This document shows, one piece after another, positions 11,101 through 20,700 of a stretch of DNA of 64,000 bases; within the stretch, counting starts at the first letter, position 1, and the number at the start of each line of letters is the position of its first letter. Position numbers and translations under genes: made by a program. Below the pieces are notes generated by a model. That model did no database searches. It had not been told where the DNA came from and was given only the letters and a program-made list of their open reading frames with translations. Source of the stretch: Agelaius tricolor (taxonomy: Eukaryota; Chordata; Aves; Passeriformes; Icteridae); assembly GCA_023055355.1 (NCBI GenBank), contig JALJCS010000009.1:27677001-27741000 (forward strand), in the 5' to 3' direction.

Positions 11101-14100
11101 ATAGAAAGCAATCCATTTACCTAGAACAGGTAATTATGCGACATCTGGCTGAACAGCAGGGCTATCTGGGTGAGACCTCAGATCCATGGCTGCCTTTGCT
11201 AATTATTTCATGAAGGGGAAAAACACATTACTGAGTAACAATTACCCCAGCATTAGCCATGGTGGCTTTTCAGATGCAGCCAATGGCTCTGGGCAGTATC
11301 ACTGACAGCCTTTCCTGCAAATGTCAGGGTCCACTGCAGAGATTAAAAGAGCTGCTTTCAGTGCTTAAGACAGCATTTGCCCCGGCCATGGTGGTGGCAC
11401 ATGAAGACGTATAACACACTAACACAGGAGTTTCCAGCCTCTGTTCTGTGTTTAAAGCATGTTGGTAGAAAAGCAGTTATCTGGAAAAGATGACTTAGCT
11501 GAGCTGCACCACCATTTGGTGACAGTGACATTCCCTGTGTTTAGGGCAGGGATTCACAGCACAGCACTACAGGTAGTGGGGCTGCAAGACAGCACAGCAT
11601 CAGGGCCAACTTGTGTAGCTACAAGCCATCAGCATCACAATTGTCACTTAAATGCCACTGTTATTAAAAGCTTCTGAACTGTTTCACAGAGCAACTGGAG
11701 ACGGATCGTTAGGATGCCCAGTGCCAGGCAGCCTCAAGGTCATTTGCAATGTGGGAAAGCAGCAGTTGCGCAGCTCCCCCTGCGCTCCAGCTCCCGGCTG
11801 CGGCGGGAGTCGGATAGCGCAGCACAGCCTGGGCAGGCGGAGCGCAAACCTGCGGCAAGGGCCACGTGCTCCTTCTGCCCTACCCAAGGCCAGCTGGCCA
11901 AAGGCACTGCTCAGGCATCATTTTGAGCAGAGATTTCTACGCCTGTGAGGACAGGTCACACAGCAGCAGCTACCAGACCCACCCAACCCTCCCTTCACCT
12001 CCCATGCCAATCGGTTGCAATTCCCACTAGTGAGTGCCACAGCATTTCTAGAGCACAGGGTACTTTGGTGTTGGATAAAACAATTCCATGAGCACTCCCA
12101 GAACTGGTACTGGTACGCCACTTCCACTGATAGAGCAGACATTTTATCTTTATCCCTTCACTTACCCATGTGAACAGAGTGGTTCTGAAGAAAGAAAAAC
12201 CGAACTCAGCTTCCTCATACAGCCTGTTCCCAAAAGTGAAGCCTTTTAGCCTCACCCCATCACTTCAGCTTAGGGGAAGGGAAAACCAAAGCAGGTTCAA
12301 GTTCCTCTCAGAGAGGAGACGTTTTTCCCGTGATGCAACCTTTAATTCTAGCAGGATTTTCTTCAAGCCCCAGTACTGTTAACACAGAAGGCTGAGAACA
12401 TACCCACCCCCTACAAATATGTGTTGCAGCAATGACACGCTTATTTCATCCTCCTTCTTGAGGTGAGTAACCAACCCCGCCTTCCCAGAACAGCTCGCAC
12501 GAAGTCAAACACGAGCCTCCTATTTAGTTACCTGGAGGCGCCACTCGATCCTGATATTTGGGCTCAAATTCACTGACAGTGAGCAACATCACTTGGATGG
12601 TCCCAATGAATATACCTGCCAGGCAACCGTAGAAGATGACATAGAAGAGGAGGATCTTAACTGCAAGAGAAAACAAATAAAGAGGAATCAAATCAAGCCC
12701 TCCTGGCAGTCATGCTTCAGGGCAGCACTTCCAACCTTTGCCACTTGCAAGGAGGTGCCCAGCACACAAAATTCAGATGTTGCAAAGACATCTATTTAAC
12801 AGTGAGATTATGCCCTGATGCAGACAGGAAATGTAAGGCACTCCAATTGTTTGGTGGTGGGGAAACATGAGCTCTTGAATGAATCTGTGAATCAGGGTTT
12901 GGGCTTATAAAATATAAAGACTAAACCATGTTCCCCCACACCTTCAAGGATCCCTTGGCTGACCCAGCACCACCACCATAGGCCCCTGCACTTGCCCGGA
13001 TCAGTGATCCAAGTGCCCCACAGCAAGCATGGGTGTGCTTGAAGGATACTCATTCCACATAGCTCTGGGCTCAAAGCTATTTCCAGGAGCAGTATCAGTA
13101 AGTGTTTCATTCACGTTTACAAGCCATTGTAAAGCCTGATCTCTTCTAGTAATTCAGGCCATCACCTCCAAAAAAAGGACAATGGGTAAAGAGTTCAGGC
13201 CCAATTAACTTCAGTACTCCATCTCAAATGTAGGAAAGTACTCTTAAGGTGTCAAAATACTGCACATTTACAAGGCTTGTGTACCTACAAAGACACTCTT
13301 GCACTGCTCATACCAATTAGTGAATTACATAACCATGAAAGACTAAATGTAGTTTCAGTCCAAAAGGAGCGTCATCTAGAACCATCTTGAGGGGGGACTG
13401 GGAAGAACGGAGAAGAACAGAGCTGCAGCCCAGCTCTGGGTATCAGTTACCAGTTTACAGTGTTTATCTGAACAGATTAACTGCAGGGTAACATGCTGTA
13501 CTACATACCACCAGGCCACCTACAAGGGTAGGCCAGCCCATGCCAAGCAACTGTATTGCTCATCAGGCTGCAGGGACAGGCAGAAGCCAAAGACAACTTG
13601 AGAGCGAGCCTACTTGATATCTCAGACTGTCCTCATCTAATTGCAAACAAAACAGATGTAGTTTATTTGAAGGACTTGAAGTGATGAGCTCCCAGAGAAG
13701 GGGAGTAAGTAGTGGGTGGAAATATTCCTCCTCACTCCCCAGCTCCACCAAAAAAAACCAAAAGCCTACATCATTAGAGAAGCCTCACAATGAAAGCTGG
13801 CATCTGGTTGTTCTAAGTCTATGAAAGACAGGCAAACAGGAGGGCCACCCAGAGAAACAGAGGCTGACACTATCAGAAAGGCATTCCATCCTCTTGTCTT
13901 CCTCGAGTGCACTAGAGGTAGCCAGGGCTGGAGGGCAGAGCTGGGTGCAGTAACGTGGTGCTCCAGGAGTTAAAGCACTCTTTGGTATCCAGGCAGCGTA
14001 AAGCAAATGGCCGTGACGTCAGGGACGTGTGGAAATTTTTTCCAGAGCACGGTCATAGGAGGTGCTGTTGTAACAAACCAAACACTAATGCTGTTGTCTG

Positions 14101-15312
14101 CAGCGTAATGCCTTTGAGTTTTGTAACATCAAAAGGCAAACACTGGGAGGTAGCTTATTTAATCAGGTTGCCAGCCAGGATGCTCTAAACGCCAAAGACA
14201 CCTTAAAGGTCAAAACCACTCCAAGGTCTCAGAAAATACACAGTGGGTCTAGAAATCGAGCACCACGGGGTCGAAGGGAAAAGCTTCTTGCAACAGGTAG
14301 GCTTATAACAGAAGAATCTAATCGGCAGCCTGCAGATCAATTCAGCAAATGGAAATCAGTCCTAGGCAGATAGGTACGGACACTCTGGGAGAAGGACCTG
14401 GTTCAGCCTCCGCGTTTAAAGCACTGCGCAGTTGCCTGGTGCCTCAGAAGCAGAAAATACCTCTCCATGCGCACCCACAACCCCATTCTGCTCACGTAAA
14501 GATACGGCAGAAACCTGCTCTAGTCCACCTGCCAGAGCTGCCGGCTCTGGATGTGGCACCTCCAAGCCGATTCATTACAATAGGAGCTGAATTCAACATC
14601 GCAAGGGTGGCAACACCGGCTGTGGTTGGCAGCAACTGGAAGGCTGTTATTAGCGTAAAGAAATTAAAAGCCTCTTTAAGCTAAATGCAATGAATACAGC
14701 ACAAGCATTTATGAGGAATGCACATATAGCCATTTCCTTCTTGCGGAGATATTAAAAGTCAATTGTTCTTTCTCAGCGGAGTAAAACTCGCTTAGTTTCA
14801 TTTATCCAGAGAAAACAGAAAAAAGAAAAAGCCTCTGTAAGGTCTAAGACAGGTGAGAGCTGGGAAGTCAGGGTCCCCCGACGGCGATGCTCCCGGGCCG
14901 GGCCAGCTATCGGGAAAGGAAGGAGACCCAAGGACGAGGTGCCCTCGACAAGGTCGGCCCGACCCCGCCTCACCCCCGGACCCACCTGGAGCCGCACTCG
15001 GGGGGCAGCGCTCGCCGACCCCCGCGGGGCCCCGGCGGACACCGAGGGGAGAGGGCAGGGGGACCCCGTCCCTGCCTCCCTCACCCCGCTGGGACACCCT
15101 GCTGCCAGCCCCCCCCGGCCCCGGCCGCAGCCCCGCCGCAGCCGGCGGAGGCGGAGCGCCGGGGCCGTGCTGCAGCGCCCGCCGCAACGCCGCCCCCCGG
15201 CCCCGCACTCACACCAGCTGCCCCCGGTGCGGCCCAGCAGCTCCTTCTTCTCTGAGTTCCAGATGAATTTCTTCCAGTTGCCATCACCGTCCTTGGCCTT
15301 CCCGCGGGCCAT
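1856..15312 (-). CDS. ATP1B1: Na+/K+-transporting ATPase subunit beta-1 (six exons, complete)
   Basis: Complete spliced CDS: complement of join(1856..2122, 2723..2803, 4672..4856, 5533..5688, 12532..12660, 15213..15312), 918 nt, 305 residues. The product is the type II membrane glycoprotein that pairs with the sodium-pump alpha subunit, needed for its folding, delivery to the plasma membrane and K+ affinity, and able to bridge cells through its ectodomain. Visible features: a lysine-rich cytosolic tail (1-34); one membrane helix at about 36-62 with Cys46, the cysteine known in this family for glutathionylation; an ectodomain with disulfide cysteines 127/150, 160/176 and 214/277; and sequons at Asn159, Asn194 and Asn266. 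Length matches the avian protein (mammals 303). The start has a strong context (GCCATGG). Intron phases are 1,1,1,0,0. All donors are GT except intron 4, which is GC. No frameshift or missing key residue is seen. Confidence 0.97.
2123..2722 (-). other. ATP1B1: ATP1B1 intron 5 (600 bp)
   Basis: GT-AG intron, phase 0, with polypyrimidine tract TCTTCCCCCC before the CTGCAG acceptor next to 2122. No other feature is seen. Confidence 0.9.
2723..2803 (-). CDS. ATP1B1: ATP1B1 coding exon 5
   Basis: 81 bp, phase 0 at both ends, residues 191-217: [19 protein letters not shown] then IPVHCVAK. It supplies the sequon Asn194-Glu-Ser and Cys214, the partner of Cys277 in exon 6. The acceptor is TTCTAG at 2805-2804 and the donor AAG|GTGAGT at 2722-2717. 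It is too short to appear as a long open frame and was located by splice sites and homology. Confidence 0.95.
2804..4671 (-). other. ATP1B1: ATP1B1 intron 4 (1,868 bp, GC-AG)
   Basis: Phase 0 intron with a GC donor (CAG|GCAAGT) and acceptor GATTTCTTCTAG next to 2803. Apart from the C, the donor matches the consensus at every position, as GC donors usually do. A 185-codon + strand frame at 2959-3516 is antisense chance sequence. Confidence 0.88.
4672..4856 (-). CDS. ATP1B1: ATP1B1 coding exon 4
   Basis: 185 bp encoding residues 129-190, from [10 protein letters not shown] to GFKPQ. It contains Cys150, Cys160 and Cys176 (two disulfides of the ectodomain) and the sequon Asn159-Cys-Ser. The 3' boundary is set by reading frame: only CAG|GCAAGT at 4671-4666 joins in frame to exon 5. 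The next GT, four bases on, would break the frame. If intron 4 were retained, the frame would continue for 47 further codons to a stop at 4528-4530. Confidence 0.95.
4857..5532 (-). other. ATP1B1: ATP1B1 intron 3 (676 bp)
   Basis: GT-AG intron, phase 1. The acceptor CTGTGACAG is preceded by a TTCCTTCCCC pyrimidine tract. Nothing else is seen in it. Confidence 0.9.
5533..5688 (-). CDS. ATP1B1: ATP1B1 coding exon 3
   Basis: 156 bp, phase 1 at both ends, covering residues 77-128 of the ectodomain. It reads [14 protein letters not shown] near its start and IVFQDCG at its end, so it supplies Cys127, partner of Cys150. The acceptor is TTCTTAG at 5690-5689 and the donor GTAAGT at 5532-5527. It is the least conserved exon of the family, and here too the segment about 90-120 is the most variable relative to mammals. 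Confidence 0.95.
5689..12531 (-). other. ATP1B1: ATP1B1 intron 2 (6,843 bp)
   Basis: This is the largest intron, GT-AG and phase 1, with acceptor TGCTTTTCTTAG next to 5688. It carries a small GC- and CpG-rich cluster at about 11765-11885 with an E-box CACGTG at 11863-11868, and an A-rich tract near 10965-10978. No exon-like or repeat-derived coding sequence was recognised. Confidence 0.88.
11765..11885. promoter_or_regulatory. CpG/GC-rich cluster in ATP1B1 intron 2
   Basis: A short GC-rich block with about a dozen CpGs lies in an otherwise AT-rich intron, roughly 650-770 bases downstream of exon 2. It includes an E-box CACGTG at 11863-11868. It could be an intronic regulatory element or merely GC-rich sequence. 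There is no direct evidence of function. Confidence 0.3.
12532..12660 (-). CDS. ATP1B1: ATP1B1 coding exon 2 (membrane helix)
   Basis: 129 bp, phase 1 at both ends, encoding residues 34-76 plus the first base of Gly77. It begins [16 protein letters not shown] and holds the single signal-anchor helix (about 36-62) with Cys46, then the start of the stalk ([14 protein letters not shown]). The acceptor is TTGCAG and the donor G|GTAACT at 12531-12526. No ATG-initiated frame covers it well because translation enters from exon 1; the exon was found by reading the - strand between the splice sites. Confidence 0.95.
12661..15212 (-). other. ATP1B1: ATP1B1 intron 1 (2,552 bp)
   Basis: GT-AG intron, phase 1, with acceptor TCTCTTGCAG next to 12660. 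Its 5' part (15212 to about 14870) is still CpG-island DNA. A full palindromic CRE lies at 14014-14021. I see no further exons, and frames of 60-110 codons here look like chance. Confidence 0.9.
14014..14021. promoter_or_regulatory. Palindromic CRE (TGACGTCA) in ATP1B1 intron 1
   Basis: A perfect 8-bp CREB/ATF palindrome about 1.2 kb downstream of exon 1. The family response to cAMP and hormone signalling makes it plausible. The motif alone could occur by chance, though the CpG makes it rarer than a random octamer. Confidence 0.35.
15213..15312 (-). CDS. ATP1B1: ATP1B1 coding exon 1
   Basis: Exon 1 encodes residues 1-33 ([16 protein letters not shown]..., ending GRTGGSW) plus the first base of codon 34. 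The donor is T|GTGAGT at 15212-15207. It forms the cytosolic N-terminus. Translation starts at the complement of 15310-15312, with G at -3 and G at +4. The exon lies in the CpG island. Confidence 0.96.
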
Positions 15313-15525
15313 GGCGAGCAGCGGGGTGGGCGAACGGCGTGCAGAGATCTACAGCCCTCAGCAGGCGGAGCGGCCCCAGAAGTTGCGGATGGGTGCGCCC
15401 GCCCCGGCGGCACCGGCCCAACGGGGCAGAGTGGGGGAGGCGGCCGGGGGGACGCGGGAGTGGCAGGGGGGAGCGCGGCGGAGGGCACGGGGCACGGAGC
15501 AGCCGCGCTCCCCGCGCTGCGCCCC

Positions 15526-15533
15526 TTCATATA
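15526..15533 (-). promoter_or_regulatory. ATP1B1: TATA-like box of ATP1B1 (TATATGAA)
   Basis: On the - strand the sequence reads GCGTATATGAAGG, a TATA-like element inside the CpG island, 214-221 bases upstream of the ATG. Transcription would start near 15495-15503, giving a 5'UTR of about 190 nt. The start is predicted from the box, not seen. Confidence 0.6.
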
Positions 15534-15564
15534 CGCCGCGAGCTCCGCCCTGCCCGCGCTGCCG

Positions 15565-15569
15565 CCAAT
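15565..15569 (+). promoter_or_regulatory. ATP1B1: Inverted CCAAT box (NF-Y type)
   Basis: GCCAATG on the + strand sits about 65 bases upstream of the predicted transcription start, the usual distance for an NF-Y site. A GC box (ccgccc) lies nearby at about 15545-15550. Confidence 0.45.
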
Positions 15570-15597
15570 GCGGATCCGCCGAGCGCTCCGCGGGCGG

Positions 15598-15662
15598 AGC
15601 CCGGGGCGGGCGGGGCGCGGTGGGGGCGCGCCGACGGTGGGAGCGTCAAGGAGGGGGCGGGG
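15598..15662. promoter_or_regulatory. ATP1B1: GC-box cluster (Sp/KLF type) upstream of ATP1B1
   Basis: Several GGGCGG/GGGGCG matches occur in about 65 bases (15601-15620 and 15653-15662), 100-165 bases upstream of the predicted transcription start. This matches the Sp1-dependent architecture of sodium-pump beta-1 promoters. Confidence 0.5.
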
Positions 15663-15787
15663 GGCTGCGGCACCGGCGCCGGGGGGAAGGGTGGGTGTGG
15701 GCCCCCACTGCTCACCGGAGCTCTGACCTGCTGGGCTGGACAGGTGCGTGCGTGCTACCGCGGGGGTGCGCGTCCCTTGCCCGGCTG

Positions 15788-15852
15788 TAGCTGCGGGCGC
15801 GTGTGCGCGCACCCGCACACCTGTGCGCGCGCTGGTCCGCACACGTGCCCGC
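15788..15852. repeat. Alternating purine-pyrimidine GC/GT tract upstream of ATP1B1
   Basis: Runs of gcgcgtgtgcgcgcac and cacctgtgcgcgcgc type sequence lie next to an E-box CACGTG at 15842-15847. The tract alternates purine and pyrimidine over much of its length, so it can adopt Z-DNA under negative supercoiling behind the ATP1B1 promoter. It is low-complexity sequence, not coding. Confidence 0.5.
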
Positions 15853-16289
15853 CTGTTCCCGGCATTCCTGCCCCGCCCGCTCCCTGCGGTCCCTGCTCCC
15901 CGCAGCAGAGCCGGTCGGCTGGGCGCTGCTGAGCACCGTCCCTCTCCTGTTCCTGGCGCCTCGCGTGGCCGCCCGCCCCGCTCCGCCGGGCCCGCCACAC
16001 TCCAACAGGCTCACGTGTAACGCGGCTGCGGAATAATGAGCGCCGACAGCGCTCCCGTCCCGGCCCCGCGCTCCGCCGCCCGCGCCCTGGGAGCACCAGT
16101 CGGGAGGGGCCGGCAGGGGCTTCCTGGTGGCAGCGGGCCTTGCCCGTCCCCTGTGGCGGAAGGGACACGACTTGCACATGCGACAGCTGCCGCCGCCGCC
16201 CTTGCGGGGTGACCTTCAGGGCGCTGCACAAACGCCACAGCCGCCGGCAGCGCACCCCTGGCCCGGCCGGGTGGGGTTGGGGGCTTCTC

Positions 16290-17672
16290 TGCGGAGACAC
16301 CTCTGTCATCACAGGTAACCAATGTGCCTTGGTCCCCTGGTACCCCTGGTACCATTACAGGACAGTTAAATTAAATCTGTGCATCCAAGCATACTTGGGT
16401 TTACTTCTGAAATTCCTGTCGGGTTGTAATATTGTAGTCCACAGATTTTCTTGCCCTTGATACATTCTCTGAACTTTAGCTCCATCTTTTTTTTTTTTTT
16501 TCTTCCTTAAGGTCTGGAGTTGCAATGAATGCACATAAGATGAGCCTTTCCATGGTACTACCTAGCAGGTGCACATTCTGGCAGTTCCCTGCAAGAATGA
16601 CCTAGCCTGGAATCAAGGACCACCCAAACTCAACATGCTCTTCTCAGGTCTCAAGAAGAAGTGGTCTGGCCACCATCATCACATACCCTTCCTAAGCCAT
16701 TAAAGCTAGCATTTAGGAGCAAGCCATAATGAGGCACCCTTCTCCATGGCTACAACCCTGAACCAGCCCCTGAAGCAACAAGACCTGCTTTTTTAGGCCC
16801 TCAGTCTTACTTTGCTGGGGCCACTCTAGGTCCAGACAGGCCAGATACTCTCTATTACACTAGTTACAGCTACACGCATGGCAGTGGCTGAGGATGGCTT
16901 CCTTAGCTTTAGACATGCCACCAGACTTCTCAAAGCCATGAAGGCTTATGGGTTAGAGATACATGGAGGTTGTGTGCCTAGAAGACCTGGAAGTGTGTGT
17001 TTATTGGGAGTGTCTGGTTTGATGAATGCACTTTGATACATTATACATGATCAAAGGGAGCCAGGTGTGCCACACAGATTTTCATCCTGGATTAGAAGAA
17101 TCAGCTCTCAGTGGTGTTTATGTGATGGAAAAGAGCCAGAGAGCTACGGAGAAGAGGATAATTGGAATCTCTCTTTTCTCCTTGGTGTCTGGGTCAGAGC
17201 TGGTCTTTTAAAGAGTCCTGGTGATGGTGGTTGATAACAAAAGCAAACACAGACAGCAGTACCTGATACCCAAGCGAACATACTCTATGCTGCAGGAAGG
17301 GCAGTATCAGTTACAACTTAAGGCAGCTGTGATTACAATCAAGCCAATAAATACACAAGCACTGCTGAAGGAAAAACCACCCATTTTTGACTCCCCAGAC
17401 CACTGCGCAGTTGCTGCTCTTGCCAGATAGCCTGTTTCTCTCAGCTGCTGGGCTGAGAGCTTGCTGCTGCAAGTCTGCAGTGGCAACTGAGGAGCTGAAC
17501 CAACTTTCCTTCTAACACCCTGGGTGCAATTTTATAGCTCAGGTGTGCTACCCTACAAAGGACAGCAGTTAGGGAATTATGTATGGGTGCATGGTGGTGT
17601 CACCCAGGCATGAAATCTGCTCACCAGACAGCCTGTTATGTCTCATGTTTTCTACGGGCTAGGACCCAGTTC
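16290..17672. other. Intergenic DNA upstream of ATP1B1
   Basis: Single-copy-looking, moderately AT-rich DNA. Minor features are a tandem duplication of cccctggtac at about 16334-16353 and a T tract near 16487-16501. No gene or recognised transposon is seen. Confidence 0.6.
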
Positions 17673-17728
17673 ATCTGCTCTGTGGGACAAACAGCACATG
17701 AGTTAGCTGTTTGTCCCACAGAGCAGAT
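17673..17728. repeat. Perfect 23-bp inverted repeat (hairpin)
   Basis: The arms 17673-17695 and 17706-17728 are exact reverse complements separated by ten bases (acatgagtta). A second inverted pair overlaps it: tgagtta at 17699-17705 and taactca at 17728-17734. The structure would fold as a 23-bp stem with a 10-nt loop. It looks more like a template-switch mutation than a microRNA precursor, which normally has a longer, imperfect stem. Confidence 0.9.
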
Positions 17729-17734
17729 AACTCA

Positions 17735-20700
17735 CAGCAGCAATCTGTGCAGCCCTCTCCTTCCTGCCTTCTGCCTGAGCAATAGGGTCATCCAAAACAA
17801 AACAGGCATGGGACATTCAGGGAGGTTCAAGGTGACACTGAAATCAGGGAAGATTTTAATGGAGATGCACTCTACCACAGCATTATTTCCTATGACCACA
17901 GAAAGTGAGTTTGGAGAAAGCAACTAGAGAAGATCTAAAGAACTGTATTACAATTACATAGTAAATAGCCACCCAGAAACACGATCTTCCTCCTGCAGCA
18001 TGGCACGCCATCACTACAAGCTCCAGTGCTGCTGGTCGAAACCGAGCTACAGGAGCTCCTGGCTTCATCAGTGTTTGTTCAAGGATCACTGGGAAACTCT
18101 CTCCTCTTCCTGTGAGCATTTGTATTTCTGTTTAAATACACAGACAAGTCCTGTTGGGTTGGTGGTGGCCAGAAATATCAAATCCCTGTGACTGCACAGC
18201 CTGGGGCATGCAGGATGTGGAATGGGCAAAATGCCCTTCATGAGGGTCTCAAACCATTCCTGCCAACCTTTTACAAAACTGAAGACTCTGTCCTGTGCAT
18301 GCTCAGGACATGCACTTTACCTTGATGTCTGTGAATTACCCTCTCAGAATTAGCAGCACTAATAGGCAATGAGGTGCCAAATTTTATTCAAGTTTACTGT
18401 TTGTTTGGCTGCTCAGATACCAATCGGGCAGTCTCTAAGGCCACGACCGTATGATCTGATTTTTTTAAGGCGATAAGGGCCTGAGGCAATGTTGGAAACT
18501 GCCAAGACCAAAATGTGCAAAGCAATGCATGTCCAGGAGATTAGCTGCAGGACGAAGGATGGGGTCAGGGAAAGCTATGCACTGACACCTAGGAAGGAAC
18601 AACCTACGGGATGAAAGCTGCTAAGCATTTACCTCACTGCCTCGAGCATAGCCATCAAAGAGATTTCCTGCTTCCTTTCCATCTCCTGCTTTGTGGGACT
18701 GGAAGAAGGCATCAAGAGCAGGGAAAGCTGCTCACTATGGGGTAGGAGGGTGGACAACTCTTTCTAATGTAGCAGCAAAGAGAAATGGCCAGTGCAGAGC
18801 AAAGCAAAGTAAGGATTTGCCTGGCTTGATTTCTGCCCCTTAGTGCCATTTTTGGGGGGAAAGGAGACTGTGCTGCTAATGGTCATACAGAAACTTTGGG
18901 CAATGTGTGATCTAGAAAATCTCTGAAGATGGCTGTGGGTGATGCTGTGATGAGCAGCAGCAGAGAGGCATGCCAGGACAGGGAGCAAGTCAGGTTGTGG
19001 GATCAAGTGCAAGTTACAAGGTGACAAAAGTGTGCAAAATGGCCTCAAGTCAGTACTATTCCATGGGCTGCCACTGCAAACAAATGGGGATGGGCATGCC
19101 CAGGAGCTGGAAAAAGGGCAGCTGCTCAATTGCTTGGCACCAAGCCTGCATAACACACAACAGGTGAGAGAGGACGAGGAGCTGAATGGCAGCCCTCAGA
19201 CTGCTATCAAGATGCCAGATGGCAAACAGTCTGTAGTCCTCTGGTGGCCTTGAGGGGGACAGTAGTGACCCTCAAGAACTGCCCTCAGAGTCCCAGCAAA
19301 GTACATGCCATTGTTTGGTGCCCATGCCAGCTTTTTGGTCCTGCAGGACACTGCCTTGGGATTGTCCTCCAATTTTCTGCCCGGGATGTTCAGGAGAAAA
19401 AAATCCCATTCAGGGGCTGCTACACATAACACTGGCTCAAACAGGGTATGTTGTCTCCCAGGACAACACTGTCTTTCAAGTCTTCCTCCTTCCTCTCCTT
19501 GTCCCTCTTACAGGTATGGGGTCACTAGCGATTAGATTTACAGACATATGCAATTGGTTCTCTGAGCACAATGACTGCACAATTTAAACAGATTAACTGC
19601 ATATAGTTGTGCAAGGTGAGGTAACTAAAAGGTCAAGGATTCATGAACTAGTAGGCCCTGAGAAAGTAGATATGTGTAGAAATAACCTCCTCCCAAATTC
19701 AGACATGGGGACACTATTCTTTTCCTTAATGTCAGTTTTAGTTATGGTAGAGTGCCTCCACAGCTCACTCTTGGCAAAATGAGGTGTAAGACAACAGCCG
19801 ATAAAACAGCTAAGTGACACTAAGGAGCATGTATGGATGGAAAACCAAAAAGTATCTGAGGCATTTGCCCAAAACTTCTTTTGCTGAAGAGGAAAACAAA
19901 TAGCAGACATCGGCTGATCATGCTAAAGAGGATGGCATCCATCAGCTGGATTAAATGGTAACCAGGGAACAACAAAGACAATTTGGAGACAAAGAATGAC
20001 TTGGTTGGAAAGACTGTATAAAAGAAAAATAAAAACCAGAAACGGGTCAGGGAAAGGCCTCAGACTGTCAGAATCCAGTCTGGCACATCACAGCCTTTGT
20101 GGTGGTCAGATGCAGCAGTTCCCCATCCATGTGACACCATCAGCAGCAGGCACCCAGTGCATGGCCTGGGGCCTGACCCCATGGGGTGCAGCATGTGGGA
20201 CTCACACTCTGGGAGGGGGTGAGACCTGCTGGTGTCCCTGCCTGCCAGCAGATGCACTAGCTGATTGTTGGGAGTGGTGTGGGCACCCCCAGAGCTGGAG
20301 TGGCCACAACTCCAGTGGGAAAAAGACATAACTGGGGGAGCTGTGCTCCCAGAAGTGACTCCCATGCCAGTGAGAGAGGGGTTGATGCCCACATGTCTGG
20401 GGATTAGTTACAAAGGTGTGTTTAGGAACCAGCAGGAATTTATAAGTGTTTTCTAAGGGTCTAACCTAGTGATTGAACTGCTGTATTGCTGACATAGACC
20501 CTGAATATATAGTTCATGGATTGTCCATTAATTACATGTCCTTAATAAATCAATAAACCCTTTCAGTCCTGATTTGGTTTAATTTACGTGAGCTGAGCCA
20601 CTTTTCCCTGCCACAATGACCAGCTGATGCAGTCTTTTGACCAGTCCTGGAGGGAGAAAGTCAAATGCTCAGTGATAAAAAAAAAGATTTGCTTTATGTT

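Larger units (their letters stand above)
14870..16280. promoter_or_regulatory. ATP1B1: CpG island over ATP1B1 promoter and exon 1
   Basis: A dense run of CpGs and GC-rich sequence covers the first part of intron 1, exon 1, the 5'UTR and about 800 bases upstream. It contrasts sharply with the AT-rich DNA on both sides and marks a broadly expressed promoter. Several long open frames here on both strands (up to 305 codons, Pro/Arg/Gly/Ala-rich) come from the low stop-codon frequency of GC-rich DNA and are not genes. Confidence 0.9.

Noticed and set aside
14939..15998. Long open frames (283 codons + strand, 305 codons - strand) over the ATP1B1 promoter
   Set aside because: They are Pro/Ala/Gly/Arg-rich frames caused by lack of stop codons in CpG-island DNA, overlap one another on opposite strands, and match no family I know.
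17673..17728. Hairpin as a microRNA gene
   Set aside because: The stem is perfect and only 23 bp. Precursors usually have about 30 or more paired bases with bulges, and no conservation evidence is available.
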